This document shows, in pieces, positions 51,825 through 60,906 of a stretch of 64,000 nucleotides of DNA. The position numbers were made by a program, and so were the translations under genes. This DNA is from Streptomyces sp. CB02980. GTDB taxonomy: Bacteria > Actinomycetota > Actinomycetes > Streptomycetales > Streptomycetaceae. The DNA is taken from NCBI RefSeq assembly GCF_014451325.2, contig NZ_JACSCH020000016.1, positions 151,570 to 215,569 of the forward strand, given 5' to 3'. Each line of letters opens with the position of its first letter. The stretch's first letter is position 1. Below the pieces are notes generated by a model. The model saw only the letters and a program-made list of their open reading frames with translations, was not told where the DNA came from and did not search any database.

Positions 51825-52634
51825 TCACCTCTCACCACCTGCAACGTTCCAAGTTCCTTGCGAGTTCCGGTTTATTTCGAACGAAGCGGGAGAGGATGCG
51901 ATCACAGCCGCCGCCCGCTGTTCGAATCCGCGCTGCGCCGAACCACTCGGTAAGCCGTGCGGTATTCCAGGAATGAACGGAAGGTGTACGCCTCCGAGGG
52001 CGCGCGCCGCCTCCGCAAGCGAGGCGCCCGTGGTCATCAGATCGTCGACGAGCACCACCTTTCCCGCCCGGAGCAGCCGCCCGCCGCCGGGCACGACCTC
52101 CAGTGCGCCGGAGAGGTTCGCGAGCCGTCCGCGCGCCCCGAGACCCGCCTGGTCCGCCACGTGCCGCCGCTGCCGCAGCACCGGCACGACCCGCGCCTGT
52201 CGCCCCGCGCCCCGCAGCCGGGCCGCCGCGGCCAGCGCGATCCGGCGCGTCGGATCGTGGCCACGCGCCCGTACGGAGCGTCGTGAGGAGGGCACCGGTA
52301 CAAGGAGCAGCGGTCGCGCCGCGAGGCCCTCGGTGCCCCCGGCAGCGGCCTCCACGGCGACGGCAAGGGCGCCGCCCAGGGGGCGGGCGAGGGTGAGCGC
52401 CCCGCGTTCCTTGTGGGCGATGAGCAGTTCGCGTACGGCATCGGCGTACGGCGCGACGGCATGGACGACGGGCAGCCCCGCCGGCTCGGGCGACGGCCGG
52501 ACCCTGCGCGGCCCCTCCCCCGCCCCGGTCAACGCGGCCTCGCACGACGGGCACAGCTCGGTGCGCTGCCTGCCGCAGCCTCCGCAGGCGACCGGCAGCA
52601 CCAGCCCGGCGATCTCGCGCCACCACCCCCGCAT
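51825..52634 (-). CDS. ComF family phosphoribosyltransferase-fold protein
   Basis: 269 residues. A zinc-binding start (CGGCGRQRTELCPSC, four cysteines) is followed by a type I phosphoribosyltransferase domain with the PRPP loop VVLVDDLMTTGASL and the flexible loop LVPVPSSRRSVRARGHDPTRRIA. ComF proteins act with a helicase-like ComFA in DNA uptake in some bacteria. In Streptomyces the role is unclear, since natural transformation is not known. ATG 52634 is the natural family start; the frame is open upstream into the repeats after lpqB without homology. Confidence 0.88.
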   Translation of the reverse strand: MRGWWREIAGLVLPVACGGCGRQRTELCPSCEAALTGAGEGPRRVRPSPEPAGLPVVHAVAPYADAVRELLIAHKERGALTLARPLGGALAVAVEAAAGGTEGLAARPLLLVPVPSSRRSVRARGHDPTRRIALAAAARLRGAGRQARVVPVLRQRRHVADQAGLGARGRLANLSGALEVVPGGGRLLRAGKVVLVDDLMTTGASLAEAARALGGVHLPFIPGIPHGLPSGSAQRGFEQRAAAVIASSPASFEINRNSQGTWNVAGGER

Positions 52635-52731
52635 GGCTCCACTGTGCGCCTTCCCGGGCGCCTCGGCCACCCCTGTGGAAAACGCCCACGGGTGCCCCCG
52701 GAGTACGTCAGGTACCCGGTACGGATGGCGG

Positions 52732-52812
52732 CCGCCACCCCGGAAAGACCGCCACCCCGGACGGGCCGCCCCCGGACGGGCCGCCCCCGGACAGGCCGCT
52801 ACCCCGGATAGA
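52732..52812. repeat. 15-17-bp tandem repeat covering the lpqB stop codon
   Basis: Five units of the form CCGCCACCCCGGACGGG (17 or 15 bases). The last unit contains the lpqB termination codon and its final residues Val-Tyr-Pro-Gly. The array looks like expansion of the gene's 3' end. Confidence 0.75.
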
Positions 52813-54760
52813 CGGGCGAGGTCCCGGTCTTGACCACGGGCTGCCAGTTCGTGCCCGGCACGAGCCGCACGATGCCGTCGTTGCCGGAGTCGGCGACCAG
52901 CGGCACGGAGCCCTTGTACGGCGCGGCCACCGAGGTCACCCCGTTCAGACCGGGGAGCACCGAGGTCGCCGAGGTCGAGCCGTCGGTCTGGAGGTAGCGG
53001 ATCTGCTGGACGCCGCCCGCCTCCTTGCCGACCACGACGAGCCGGCTCGGACCGGCCCAGGAGACGGCCGTGACCGACTCCATCCGGGGCGCGGCGGGCT
53101 GGAGGTCGAGCACGGAGACGACCGGCTCGTCGCCCGGCGTCTGCCGCTGGACCCGGCCGATCTGCAGGGTCGTGTCCCCGCCCCGGGTGACCACGAGCGC
53201 GATCCGGACCCCGTCGGCGGAGACCCGCAGCGACTCGATCCTCGCGTCGTCCGCCAGCCACGGCGTACGCACCTTGACGGGGTCACCGGTGCCGTCGGGC
53301 ACCATCCACAGCTGGGGCGCGGCGGGGTCGCGGTCGGCGATCCACAGATTGCCCCGGCCGTCCCAGCTGGGCGCGGACAGCCGGTCGGTGGGCTTCGCGG
53401 CCTTGCTGCGCAGGATCGCCGGGGCCGCCTCCTCCTCGGTGGTGATGGAGGAGACGAACAGCTCGCGGCCGCTCTCCCCGACCCCTGCGGCCCTGTTCTC
53501 GCCCCGGTCGACGGCGACCGACCCGAGCCGCAGAGTGCCCTTGCCCAGCGGGCCGGGCACCTCGACGGGCGCGTTGGACTCCTTGCCCGCGCCGACCAGC
53601 ATCATCAGCTTGCGGTGCTCGTCGACGAAGTACGGGTTCTCGTCCCGGTCCGTGTTCCGCACGGGAGCGAACGCGTCGGTCGCCTGTCCCTTGCCCAGAC
53701 GGCACAGCGCCTGCCCCTTCGACCCCTGGAGCTCCACCTGCTCGGCGTTCACGGAGGTCAGGTCGCGCAGCGTGAACAGCAGCTGCGCCGCCATCCGACG
53801 GCACGGCTCGCCGCCCACCAGGTCCGCCTTGCCGTTCAGCGGCACCTTGAGGGTGGACTGGTCGTCGGGCGTGAGCGTGGTGACGCCCTTCCGCAGCTCC
53901 GTACCGGAGGGGAAGCTGGAGTCGACGGCCGGCTTCAGCCAGTCCGTGGGGCCTTCGAGGAGCGCCCTGACCGTCTGCGTCACCGGGTCCATCCGGGTGA
54001 CGGGGTCCTGGCGCTGCCGGATGTAGACCGGGTCGGCGACGACCCAGTCCTCCCCGGAGGCGAAGTAGTACTTGTTGACCGACCGGTAGTTGCGCAGGAA
54101 ATCGGCCTCGCCGAGCACCAGGCCCGGCGGCAGGCTGTCGATGCGCCACTCCTTGCCCTTGCCGTTGCCCGAGGGCTGCTGCACGACGTGGATCGACTGG
54201 AGGTACGCGGCGGGGCTGTACGGCTGGTACGCGTGCCGGTCGTCCACGGTCGCGATCCTGCGGCCGGAGAGCGGATAGGAACGGCCCTGGTTGTCGGGGT
54301 CGGCATTGCGGTCGGCCAGGTCGCGGTTGGGCGCGGTGGTGAGCACGGTGATGCTCTGCTCCGGCTTCCAGGTCCGCGCCGCCTGGTTCGTCAGGTACTT
54401 GCGGGCCGTGGCGAAGCCGGGGTCGTCACTGGTCATGGCCTCGAGGAAGCCGTCGACGATCTCGTCCGGGTCCGCGTTCTCCCGGGGCGCCACCGCGTAG
54501 ACCCGCACCTGCGAGTCGCCCTGGTTGGCCCCCTTGACCGGCTGGACGTCGCCGCTGTCGGGCATGGTCGCGCACCCGGTCACCAGCAGCCCGCCGCAGG
54601 CGGCGAGGACCACCGCGCGCGCACTCCGGCCCTGCCCCCGGCCCTGCCCCGGAGGGAGATCCGGATCGGCGTGCCCCACGCGGAAGCCTGGGAAGCACCA
54701 CACCACGTGCCCCTTTCGGAAGCCCCGCCCCGCGTGCCCCTCTGAGGAGTCAGCGCCCAC
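52799..54760 (-). CDS. lpqB: lipoprotein LpqB, MtrAB-associated
   Basis: Extracytoplasmic lipoprotein of 653 residues that acts with the MtrAB two-component system in Actinobacteria. Lipobox LLVTGC, with the acylated Cys near residue 62. Then comes a GerMN-like domain around 200-400 and a beta-propeller-like C-terminal half (DGRGNLWIADRDPAAPQLWMVPDG, then VVVGKEAGGVQQIRYLQTDGS). GTG 54760 overlaps the mtrB stop by 11 bases. The start MGAD matches relatives, but a Gly/His/Arg-rich insert of about 35 residues (FRKGHVVWCFPGFRVGH) precedes the signal peptide. A 15-17-bp tandem array runs into the 3' end. Confidence 0.9.
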   Translation of the reverse strand: MGADSSEGHAGRGFRKGHVVWCFPGFRVGHADPDLPPGQGRGQGRSARAVVLAACGGLLVTGCATMPDSGDVQPVKGANQGDSQVRVYAVAPRENADPDEIVDGFLEAMTSDDPGFATARKYLTNQAARTWKPEQSITVLTTAPNRDLADRNADPDNQGRSYPLSGRRIATVDDRHAYQPYSPAAYLQSIHVVQQPSGNGKGKEWRIDSLPPGLVLGEADFLRNYRSVNKYYFASGEDWVVADPVYIRQRQDPVTRMDPVTQTVRALLEGPTDWLKPAVDSSFPSGTELRKGVTTLTPDDQSTLKVPLNGKADLVGGEPCRRMAAQLLFTLRDLTSVNAEQVELQGSKGQALCRLGKGQATDAFAPVRNTDRDENPYFVDEHRKLMMLVGAGKESNAPVEVPGPLGKGTLRLGSVAVDRGENRAAGVGESGRELFVSSITTEEEAAPAILRSKAAKPTDRLSAPSWDGRGNLWIADRDPAAPQLWMVPDGTGDPVKVRTPWLADDARIESLRVSADGVRIALVVTRGGDTTLQIGRVQRQTPGDEPVVSVLDLQPAAPRMESVTAVSWAGPSRLVVVGKEAGGVQQIRYLQTDGSTSATSVLPGLNGVTSVAAPYKGSVPLVADSGNDGIVRLVPGTNWQPVVKTGTSPVYPG

Positions 54761-56768
54761 GTGTCCCGTCCTCCCGCTCCGCGTTCCCGTGTGCGTCGGC
54801 CGTGGCCGAACCCGCCCCAGCACCGTCGTTCTCCGCCGCCGCACGCGCCACGACCCGGGCGCCGCTGCCGGGCAGGGCCGTCGGGTCGACGGTCGCCCGC
54901 GACGGCGCGGGCAGCCTCGGCGGTACGGGGAGCTGCGGCCGGTCGCCGACGGGCTGCGCCGGCACCGCCGTGAGGCGGGCGTTGTCCTGGGCGCGTCCGG
55001 CGGCCGCCTGCTCGCGGTTACGCCGCGAGTCCTCGGGCTCCAGGGGTATCGGGGAGCCCCGCAGCGGCTCGTCCGCGGTCCGCGGCAGGGTGAGCCGGAA
55101 CTGCGAACCTCCGCCGGGCTCGCCCCAGGCCTGGAGCCAGCCGCCGTGCAGCCGGGCGTCCTCCACCGCGATCGACAGGCCGAGGCCGGTGCCGCCGGTG
55201 GTCCGCGCGCGGGCGGGGTCGGCGCGCCAGAAGCGGTTGAACACCCGGGTCGCCTCGCCCGGCTTGAGTCCGACGCCGTAGTCGCGCACCGCGACGGCGA
55301 CGGCCCCGCCGGCGGCGGCCAGCTTCACCACCACGTCCCTGCCCTCGCCGTGCTCGACGGCGTTGACCACGAGGTTGCGCAGCACCCGCTCGACCCGGCG
55401 GGCGTCCGCCTCGGCCACCACGGGCTGCTTGTCGCCGACGACCACGATCCGGGTGCCCTTGCGTTCGGCGAGCGGCTCGGCGCCGCCGATGACCCGGCGC
55501 ACGACCTGCCGCAGGTCTATCGGCTCGGCCTCCAGAGCGGCCGCTCCCGCGTCGAAGCGGCTGATCTCCAGCAGGTCGGAGAGCAGCGACTCGAAGCGGT
55601 CGAGCTGGTCGCCGAGGAGTTCGGCGGAGCGGGCGGTGATCGGGTCGAAGTCGACCCGGGCCTCGTGGATGACGTCGGCGGCCATCCGGACCGTGGTGAG
55701 CGGGGTGCGCAGCTCGTGCGAGACGTCCGAGACGAACCGCCGCTGCATCCGTGACAGCTCCTCCAGCTGCTGGATCTTGAGCTGGAGGTTCTGGGCCATC
55801 TTGTTGAAGGCCTCGCCCAGCCGGGCGATGTCGTCCTCGCCGGTGACCTTCATGCGTTCCTGGAGGCGGCCGGCCGAGAGCCGCTCGGCGATCCCGGCGG
55901 CCATCCGTACGGGGGTGACGACCTGGCGCACCATGAGCCACGCGATGGCGCCGAGCAGCACCATGACGAAGAGCCCGGCGGTCGCGAGGGTGCCCTTGAC
56001 CAGGGTGAGGGAGTCCTCCTCCTGGGTGAGCGGGAAGAGGTAGTACAGCTCGTACTGGGTGCCCTCGGCGTCGTTCAGCCGCTGGCCGATCACCAGACCG
56101 GCCTCGGACGGCTTCCCGCTGGTGTAGTGGATGCGGGTGAACTTCTGGAAGGTGTCCGTGCCCTGGGCCACCGAGTGCCGCAGTTCCGCGGGGATGCTGG
56201 TGGTCGGGTCGACCTCCCCGGAGGCACGGGCTCCGCGGCTCGCGGCATCACCGGTGTCGAGGGAGAGCGCGACCACGTTGAACGCGCTCTGCCCACCGCT
56301 GGCGAGCTGCTCGACCAGCGTGGAGCGCCAGTTCACGGAGGCACCGGCCCGCGCACCGTCCTGCTGACCGGGCACCGAAGCAGTCGTCGCCGCCCGGTCC
56401 TGTGCGGCGGAGAACCCGCCGGCGGCCTGGCTCTGGGCGGCCCTCTCCTTGGCGTCGAGCAGTCCGTTGCGGACCTGGCCGATCACGACCAGGCCGAGCA
56501 GCAGCACCACACCGAGCGACATCAGCAGGGTGCCCGCGACGATCCGCAGCTGGATGTTGCGCCGCCACAGCCGCACAGCGGGCAGCAACGGCCGGCGCAC
56601 CCAGCGCGCGAAGAGCCGGAGAACCGGTCCACCCGGCGTCCCGTCCCGGAACAGCCGTCCGCCCCGCGGCGGACGGCCGGAACGCGAGCCCCCCCGCCCC
56701 GGTCCGGCAGCCCGCCCCGTACGGTCTCCCGGGTCCCCGGGCTTCGGAGCAGTACTGCCTGTACTCAT
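54750..56768 (-). CDS. mtrB: sensor histidine kinase MtrB
   Basis: Membrane sensor of 672 residues. A basic Gly/Arg/Pro-rich cytoplasmic start is followed by TM1 (IVAGTLLMSLGVVLLLGLVVIG), an extracytoplasmic domain of about 200 residues, TM2 (TLATAGLFVMVLLGAIAWLMV), a HAMP segment, a HisKA domain with the phosphorylated His in DVSHELRTPL, and a HATPase_c domain (NLVVNAVEHGEG, DYGVGL, TGGTGLGLSIAV). A disordered C-terminal tail of about 95 residues ends it. ATG 56768 lies one base after the mtrA stop. It phosphorylates MtrA and controls development, cell wall and osmotic genes in Streptomyces. Confidence 0.95.
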   Translation of the reverse strand: MSTGSTAPKPGDPGDRTGRAAGPGRGGSRSGRPPRGGRLFRDGTPGGPVLRLFARWVRRPLLPAVRLWRRNIQLRIVAGTLLMSLGVVLLLGLVVIGQVRNGLLDAKERAAQSQAAGGFSAAQDRAATTASVPGQQDGARAGASVNWRSTLVEQLASGGQSAFNVVALSLDTGDAASRGARASGEVDPTTSIPAELRHSVAQGTDTFQKFTRIHYTSGKPSEAGLVIGQRLNDAEGTQYELYYLFPLTQEEDSLTLVKGTLATAGLFVMVLLGAIAWLMVRQVVTPVRMAAGIAERLSAGRLQERMKVTGEDDIARLGEAFNKMAQNLQLKIQQLEELSRMQRRFVSDVSHELRTPLTTVRMAADVIHEARVDFDPITARSAELLGDQLDRFESLLSDLLEISRFDAGAAALEAEPIDLRQVVRRVIGGAEPLAERKGTRIVVVGDKQPVVAEADARRVERVLRNLVVNAVEHGEGRDVVVKLAAAGGAVAVAVRDYGVGLKPGEATRVFNRFWRADPARARTTGGTGLGLSIAVEDARLHGGWLQAWGEPGGGSQFRLTLPRTADEPLRGSPIPLEPEDSRRNREQAAAGRAQDNARLTAVPAQPVGDRPQLPVPPRLPAPSRATVDPTALPGSGARVVARAAAENDGAGAGSATADAHGNAEREDGTRGR

Positions 56769-56769
56769 G

Positions 56770-57447
56770 TCAGCTCGGTCCCGCCTTGTATCCGACGCCA
56801 CGCACGGTCACCACGATCTCCGGCCTCTCGGGGTCCTTCTCGACCTTCGAGCGCAGCCGCTGCACGTGCACGTTCACCAGCCGGGTGTCTGCCGCGTGGC
56901 GGTAGCCCCAGACCTGCTCGAGGAGCACCTCACGGGTGAACACCTGCCACGGCTTGCGCGCCAGCGCGACGAGCAGGTCGAACTCCAGCGGGGTCAGGGC
57001 GATGGACTGCCCGTCCCGCTTCACGGAGTGCCCCGCCACGTCGATGACCAGGTCACCGATGGTGAGCTGCTCGGGCGCCGGCTCCTCGGACCTCCGCAGC
57101 CGCGCCCGGATACGGGCCACGAGCTCCTTCGGCTTGAACGGCTTGACGATGTAGTCGTCGGCCCCGGACTCCAGACCCACGACCACGTCGACCGTGTCGC
57201 TCTTCGCGGTGAGCATGACGATCGGCACACCCGACTCGGCCCTGATCAGGCGGCACACCTCGATGCCGTCCCTCCCGGGCAGCATCAGGTCGAGCAGCAC
57301 CAGGTCAGGCTTGGCCTCCCGGAATGCGGCAAGCGCCTTGTCACCGTCCGCGACGAACGACGGCTCGAACCCTTCACCCCGCAGCACGATGCCGAGCATC
57401 TCGGCCAGTGCGGTGTCGTCGTCGACGACAAGAACGCGTCCCTTCAT
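56770..57447 (-). CDS. mtrA: response regulator MtrA
   Basis: OmpR-type regulator of 225 residues. The receiver has Asp9-Asp10 and the phosphoacceptor Asp53 in LVLLDLMLPGRDGIEV; the DNA-binding winged helix ends IVVTVRGVGYKAGPS. MtrA binds GTAACG-type repeats; one GTAACG half-site lies about 20 bases upstream of the ATG, possibly autoregulatory. ATG 57447 begins MKGRVLVVDDD. It heads the mtrA-mtrB-lpqB operon, which the ComF gene may extend. Confidence 0.96.
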   Translation of the reverse strand: MKGRVLVVDDDTALAEMLGIVLRGEGFEPSFVADGDKALAAFREAKPDLVLLDLMLPGRDGIEVCRLIRAESGVPIVMLTAKSDTVDVVVGLESGADDYIVKPFKPKELVARIRARLRRSEEPAPEQLTIGDLVIDVAGHSVKRDGQSIALTPLEFDLLVALARKPWQVFTREVLLEQVWGYRHAADTRLVNVHVQRLRSKVEKDPERPEIVVTVRGVGYKAGPS

Positions 57448-57777
57448 ATCGACATCATCCCATTAGCCAATCGTTACCTGCCGTGACGTGCCCCACAGCG
57501 TCTCCCCCAGCCCGGACCGCGATCCCGTCGACCACGCCCCGCTCGGCCCGCCACCGCACGGTTCGCGCGAGATGATCGGGTATCCGCACAGTGTGCCGTC
57601 TGCCGCTCGCACAATGAAGGTCCGGACAAAGGTACGAAGGTCACGGACGCTCCGGACCACGGGCGGGTCCCGCGTGGCACGATGGCACCCGGCCCGCCGC
57701 CGTGTCAGGTGTCGGCCGCCGTGACCGAGCCGGTTCGCCGATCCGGCACCGCGACCATTCCTCCGAGGTGGACGACC
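57448..57777. other. divergent intergenic region between mtrA and the MoxR/DUF58 operon
   Basis: 330 bases. An 8-bp inverted repeat (GGTCCGGA, 57619-57626, and TCCGGACC, 57651-57658) with a 24-base spacer lies towards the plus-strand operon; the GTAACG half-site lies near mtrA. I see no gene. Confidence 0.5.
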
Positions 57778-59010
57778 GTGAACGACACTCCGGGCTGGAC
57801 CTCGCCCGGATCCGCCCCCTCCGACGACCAGGACGGCTCCGGGGTCCCCCGGCCCGCCGCTCCGGCCGACGCGAACGGCTCCGCCCCTCAGTGGTCCAAG
57901 GACCGGCCGCCCGCCGGCCAGTGGTCCCCGCCGACCGGCCAGACCCCGCCCCCGGCCCACGGCCAGGGCCAGGGCCAGGGCCAGGGCTGGGGGGCTCCTC
58001 CGCCGAACGCCCACTGGGGCCGGCCGCCGGCCGCGAAGCCCGGAGTGATCCCGCTGCGCCCGCTGGGCATGGGCGAGATCCTCGACGGCGCGGTGAAGAC
58101 CCTCCGCACCTACTGGCGCACCGTGCTGGCCATCACGGTCACGGTCGCGGTGATCTCCCAGATCGCCGACATCCTGGCCCAGCGCTACCTCGCCCCCGAC
58201 GTTCCGGCGGCGAGCCCGGACGCCACCCCCGCCGAAGCGCTCGAGCAGTCCCTCGACGCGGCCCAGTCGTCCCTGATCGGCCTGGGCCCCGCCCTCCTCG
58301 TGACGCTGATGGCATCCCTGGTCAGCGCCGCCCTGCTGACCGTCGTCATCAGCCGCGCCGTCCTCGGCCGCCCGGTCTCCCTCGGCGCCGCCTGGCAGGA
58401 GGCCCGGCCGCGGCTCCTCCAGCTCATCGGCCTGACCCTGCTGCTCGCGGCGATGAGCTCCGCCATCGTCATGGTCGGCCTGCTCCCCGGTCTTCTGATC
58501 GGCGGCGCCGCAGGTGTGGCCCTGACCCTCCTCGGCGGTCTCGGCGCCCTGGTTGCGGCCGTCTGGCTGATGATCCGCTTCAGCCTGGCCTCCCCCGCCC
58601 TGATGCTGGAGCGCGGCGGCGTGATCCAGTCGCTGAAGCGCTCGGCGAAGCTGGTTCGGGGCACGTGGTGGCGCATCTTCGGCATCACGCTCCTCACCCA
58701 GCTGCTGATCTTCATCTTCTCCATGATCATCGCGATCCCGTTCACCATCATCGGCATCGCGGTCGACGGAGACGGCTTCTCCGACATGCTCTCCGGCACG
58801 TCCACCACCTTCGGCTGGCCTTTCCTGATCATCACGGGCATCGGCGGTGTGATCACCAGCGCGATCACCTACCCGATCTCGGCCGGTGTCACGGTCCTCC
58901 TCTACGTGGACCAGCGCATCCGCCGCGAAGCCCTGGACCTCGAACTGGCACGGGCCGCGGGCATCTCCGGCTACGGCCCCACCCCGGGCACCCAGACCGT
59001 CGGAGGCTGA
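57778..59010 (+). CDS. membrane protein with Gln/Gly-rich cytoplasmic tail (glycerophosphoryl-diesterase-like membrane domain)
   Basis: 410 residues. The first 95 are disordered and rich in Gly/Gln/Pro (a GQGQGQGQG run). A domain with five or six membrane helices follows, resembling the membrane part attached to some glycerophosphodiester phosphodiesterases (LRPLGMGEILDGAVKTLRTYWRTVLAITVTVAVISQIADILAQR). The segment between the fourth and fifth helices contains SLKRSAKLVRGTWWRIFGITLL. GTG 57778 has a GAGG site. It starts the five-gene operon; no enzymatic domain is seen, so a transport or regulatory membrane role is possible. Confidence 0.85.
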   Translation: MNDTPGWTSPGSAPSDDQDGSGVPRPAAPADANGSAPQWSKDRPPAGQWSPPTGQTPPPAHGQGQGQGQGWGAPPPNAHWGRPPAAKPGVIPLRPLGMGEILDGAVKTLRTYWRTVLAITVTVAVISQIADILAQRYLAPDVPAASPDATPAEALEQSLDAAQSSLIGLGPALLVTLMASLVSAALLTVVISRAVLGRPVSLGAAWQEARPRLLQLIGLTLLLAAMSSAIVMVGLLPGLLIGGAAGVALTLLGGLGALVAAVWLMIRFSLASPALMLERGGVIQSLKRSAKLVRGTWWRIFGITLLTQLLIFIFSMIIAIPFTIIGIAVDGDGFSDMLSGTSTTFGWPFLIITGIGGVITSAITYPISAGVTVLLYVDQRIRREALDLELARAAGISGYGPTPGTQTVGG

Positions 59011-59014
59011 TGCC

Positions 59015-59707
59015 GTGACGGTCACGGGGGGAGCGACCACGGCACTGGCGCGGCTCCGCGCCGACGACGACATCCCGGTGGACATCTCCCGCGTCCCCGC
59101 CCAGGAGGCGGCGGAACGGGAGCTGTCCAAGCCGATGTACCACGAGAACGACCCGAACCTCCTCCAGCGCGGCCTCGACCGCTTCTGGGAGTGGGTCGGC
59201 GACCTCTTCGACGCCGCCTCGGATGCCACGCCCGGCGGCGTGATCGGCCTCGTCGTGGTCGTCCTGTTCGTCATCACCGCGGTCGCCGCCCTCTGGTGGC
59301 GCCTCGGCACCCCCCACCGCGCACCCGGCACCACCGGCGACTCCCTCTTCGCGGACGGCCCCCGAACCGCCCGCGACCACCGCTCGGCCGCCACCCGCCA
59401 CGCCTCCGCCGGCCGCTGGAACCAGGCCGTCCAGGAACGCACCCGGGCCATCGTCCGCTCCCTCGAGGAGCGCGCCCTGCTCGACCCCCGCCCCGGCCGC
59501 ACCGCGGACGAGGCCGCCGCCGAAGCGAGCCGCTCCCTCCCCGCCCACGCGGACGACCTGCGCCTCGCCGTCCGCGTCTTCGACGACGTCACATACGGCG
59601 GCCGCACCGCCGACGAGCCCGCGTACCGCCGCATCGAGGAACTGGACACCGCCCTGGAGCGCACCCGTCCCACCCTCGACACCGCCTCCACGGGGACGCC
59701 CGCATGA
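59015..59707 (+). CDS. DUF4129 domain membrane protein
   Basis: 230 residues. A short N-terminal region (VPAQEAAERELSKPMYHENDP) leads to one membrane helix (VIGLVVVVLFVITAVAALWW) and a cytoplasmic DUF4129 domain (HASAGRWNQAVQERTRAIVRSLEERALLDPRPGRTADEAAAEASR). DUF4129 proteins regularly accompany MoxR and DUF58 genes. GTG 59015 is 4 bases after the upstream stop, and the stop overlaps the next ATG by four bases (ATGA), so translation is coupled along the operon. Confidence 0.87.
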   Translation: MTVTGGATTALARLRADDDIPVDISRVPAQEAAERELSKPMYHENDPNLLQRGLDRFWEWVGDLFDAASDATPGGVIGLVVVVLFVITAVAALWWRLGTPHRAPGTTGDSLFADGPRTARDHRSAATRHASAGRWNQAVQERTRAIVRSLEERALLDPRPGRTADEAAAEASRSLPAHADDLRLAVRVFDDVTYGGRTADEPAYRRIEELDTALERTRPTLDTASTGTPA

Positions 59708-60906
59708 GCCGCCCGGCCACCAGCACCACGTCGACCGCCCCCTCCCCCCGCCAGCTCTGGACCCGAGCCCGCGGCGCGGCCCTCGTCCTCGCCCTGATCC
59801 TCATCGGCGGCCTGGCCCTCGCGACACTGCGGTCCTCCGACGCCCACGGCTCCCTCGACCCCCGCTCCGCCGATCCGAACGGCAGCCGGGCCGTCGCCGA
59901 ACTCCTCAAGACCCGTGGCATCGAGCTCACCCTCGTCACCACGCTCGACGAGGCCACCGCCGCGACCGACCCCGACACGACACTCCTGGTCACCACACCC
60001 GACCTGCTGACGCAGTCTCAGCAGTCCACGCTCCGCCGGACCATGACGAGCTCCACCGGCCGCACGGTCCTCGTAGGCGCGGGCCGGCCCTCCCTCGACA
60101 CCCTCGCCCCGGGAGTCACCAGCTCCACCAGCACCCCCGTGGACAACCGCGCCCCCTCCTGCACCCTGGCGGAGGCCACCCGCGCCGGCAGCGCGGACCT
60201 CGGCGGCGAGCGCTACCTCACCGCCCCCGGCACCACCGCGGACTCCTGCTACCTCTCCGACGGCCTGCCGACCCTGCTCCGCCTCCCCGGGCAGGACACC
60301 ACCGACACCGTCCTCCTCGGCTCGCCCGACATCCTCTACAACAAGCGTCTCGACCAGCAGGGCAACGCCTCGCTCGCCCTGCAACTCCTCGGCTCCCGGC
60401 CCCATCTCGTCTGGTACCTCCCCTCCCTGGCCGATGCCTCCGCCACCGCCGACGCACCCGCCGACGGCACCACGGGCGACTTCCTCTCCCTCATCCCCTC
60501 CGGCTGGCTGTGGGGCACACTCCAGCTCGCGATCGCGGCCCTGCTCGCCGCCATCTGGCGCGCCCGCCGCCTCGGCCCCCTGGTGACCGAACGCCTCCCC
60601 GTCGCCCTCCGCGCCTCCGAGGCCACCGAGGGCCGCGCCCGCCTCTACCGCAAGGCGAACGCCCGCGACCGCGCCGCCTCGGTGCTGCGCACCGCGACCC
60701 GCACCCGGATCGCCCCGCTGCTCGGCGTCGCCGTCCAGGACGCCCACTCCGCGGATCGCCTCCTCCCCGCACTCTCCGCCCGTCTCCCCGAGACCACCGC
60801 GGACCCCCGCCATCTCCTCTTCGGACCGGCTCCCGCCGACGACGCCACTCTCATCCGCCTGGCGGACCAACTCGACGCCCTCGAAAGAGAGGTACGCACC
60901 TCATGA
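59704..60906 (+). CDS. DUF4350 domain membrane protein
   Basis: 400 residues with an N-terminal membrane helix (AALVLALILIGGLALATL), a DUF4350 domain of about 200 residues on the outer face (LDPRSADPNGSRAVAELLKTRGIELTLV start), a second helix (LWGTLQLAIAALLAAIW) and a cytoplasmic tail. Members of this family accompany MoxR ATPases. The stop overlaps the MoxR ATG by four bases. Confidence 0.88.
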   Translation: MSRPATSTTSTAPSPRQLWTRARGAALVLALILIGGLALATLRSSDAHGSLDPRSADPNGSRAVAELLKTRGIELTLVTTLDEATAATDPDTTLLVTTPDLLTQSQQSTLRRTMTSSTGRTVLVGAGRPSLDTLAPGVTSSTSTPVDNRAPSCTLAEATRAGSADLGGERYLTAPGTTADSCYLSDGLPTLLRLPGQDTTDTVLLGSPDILYNKRLDQQGNASLALQLLGSRPHLVWYLPSLADASATADAPADGTTGDFLSLIPSGWLWGTLQLAIAALLAAIWRARRLGPLVTERLPVALRASEATEGRARLYRKANARDRAASVLRTATRTRIAPLLGVAVQDAHSADRLLPALSARLPETTADPRHLLFGPAPADDATLIRLADQLDALEREVRTS

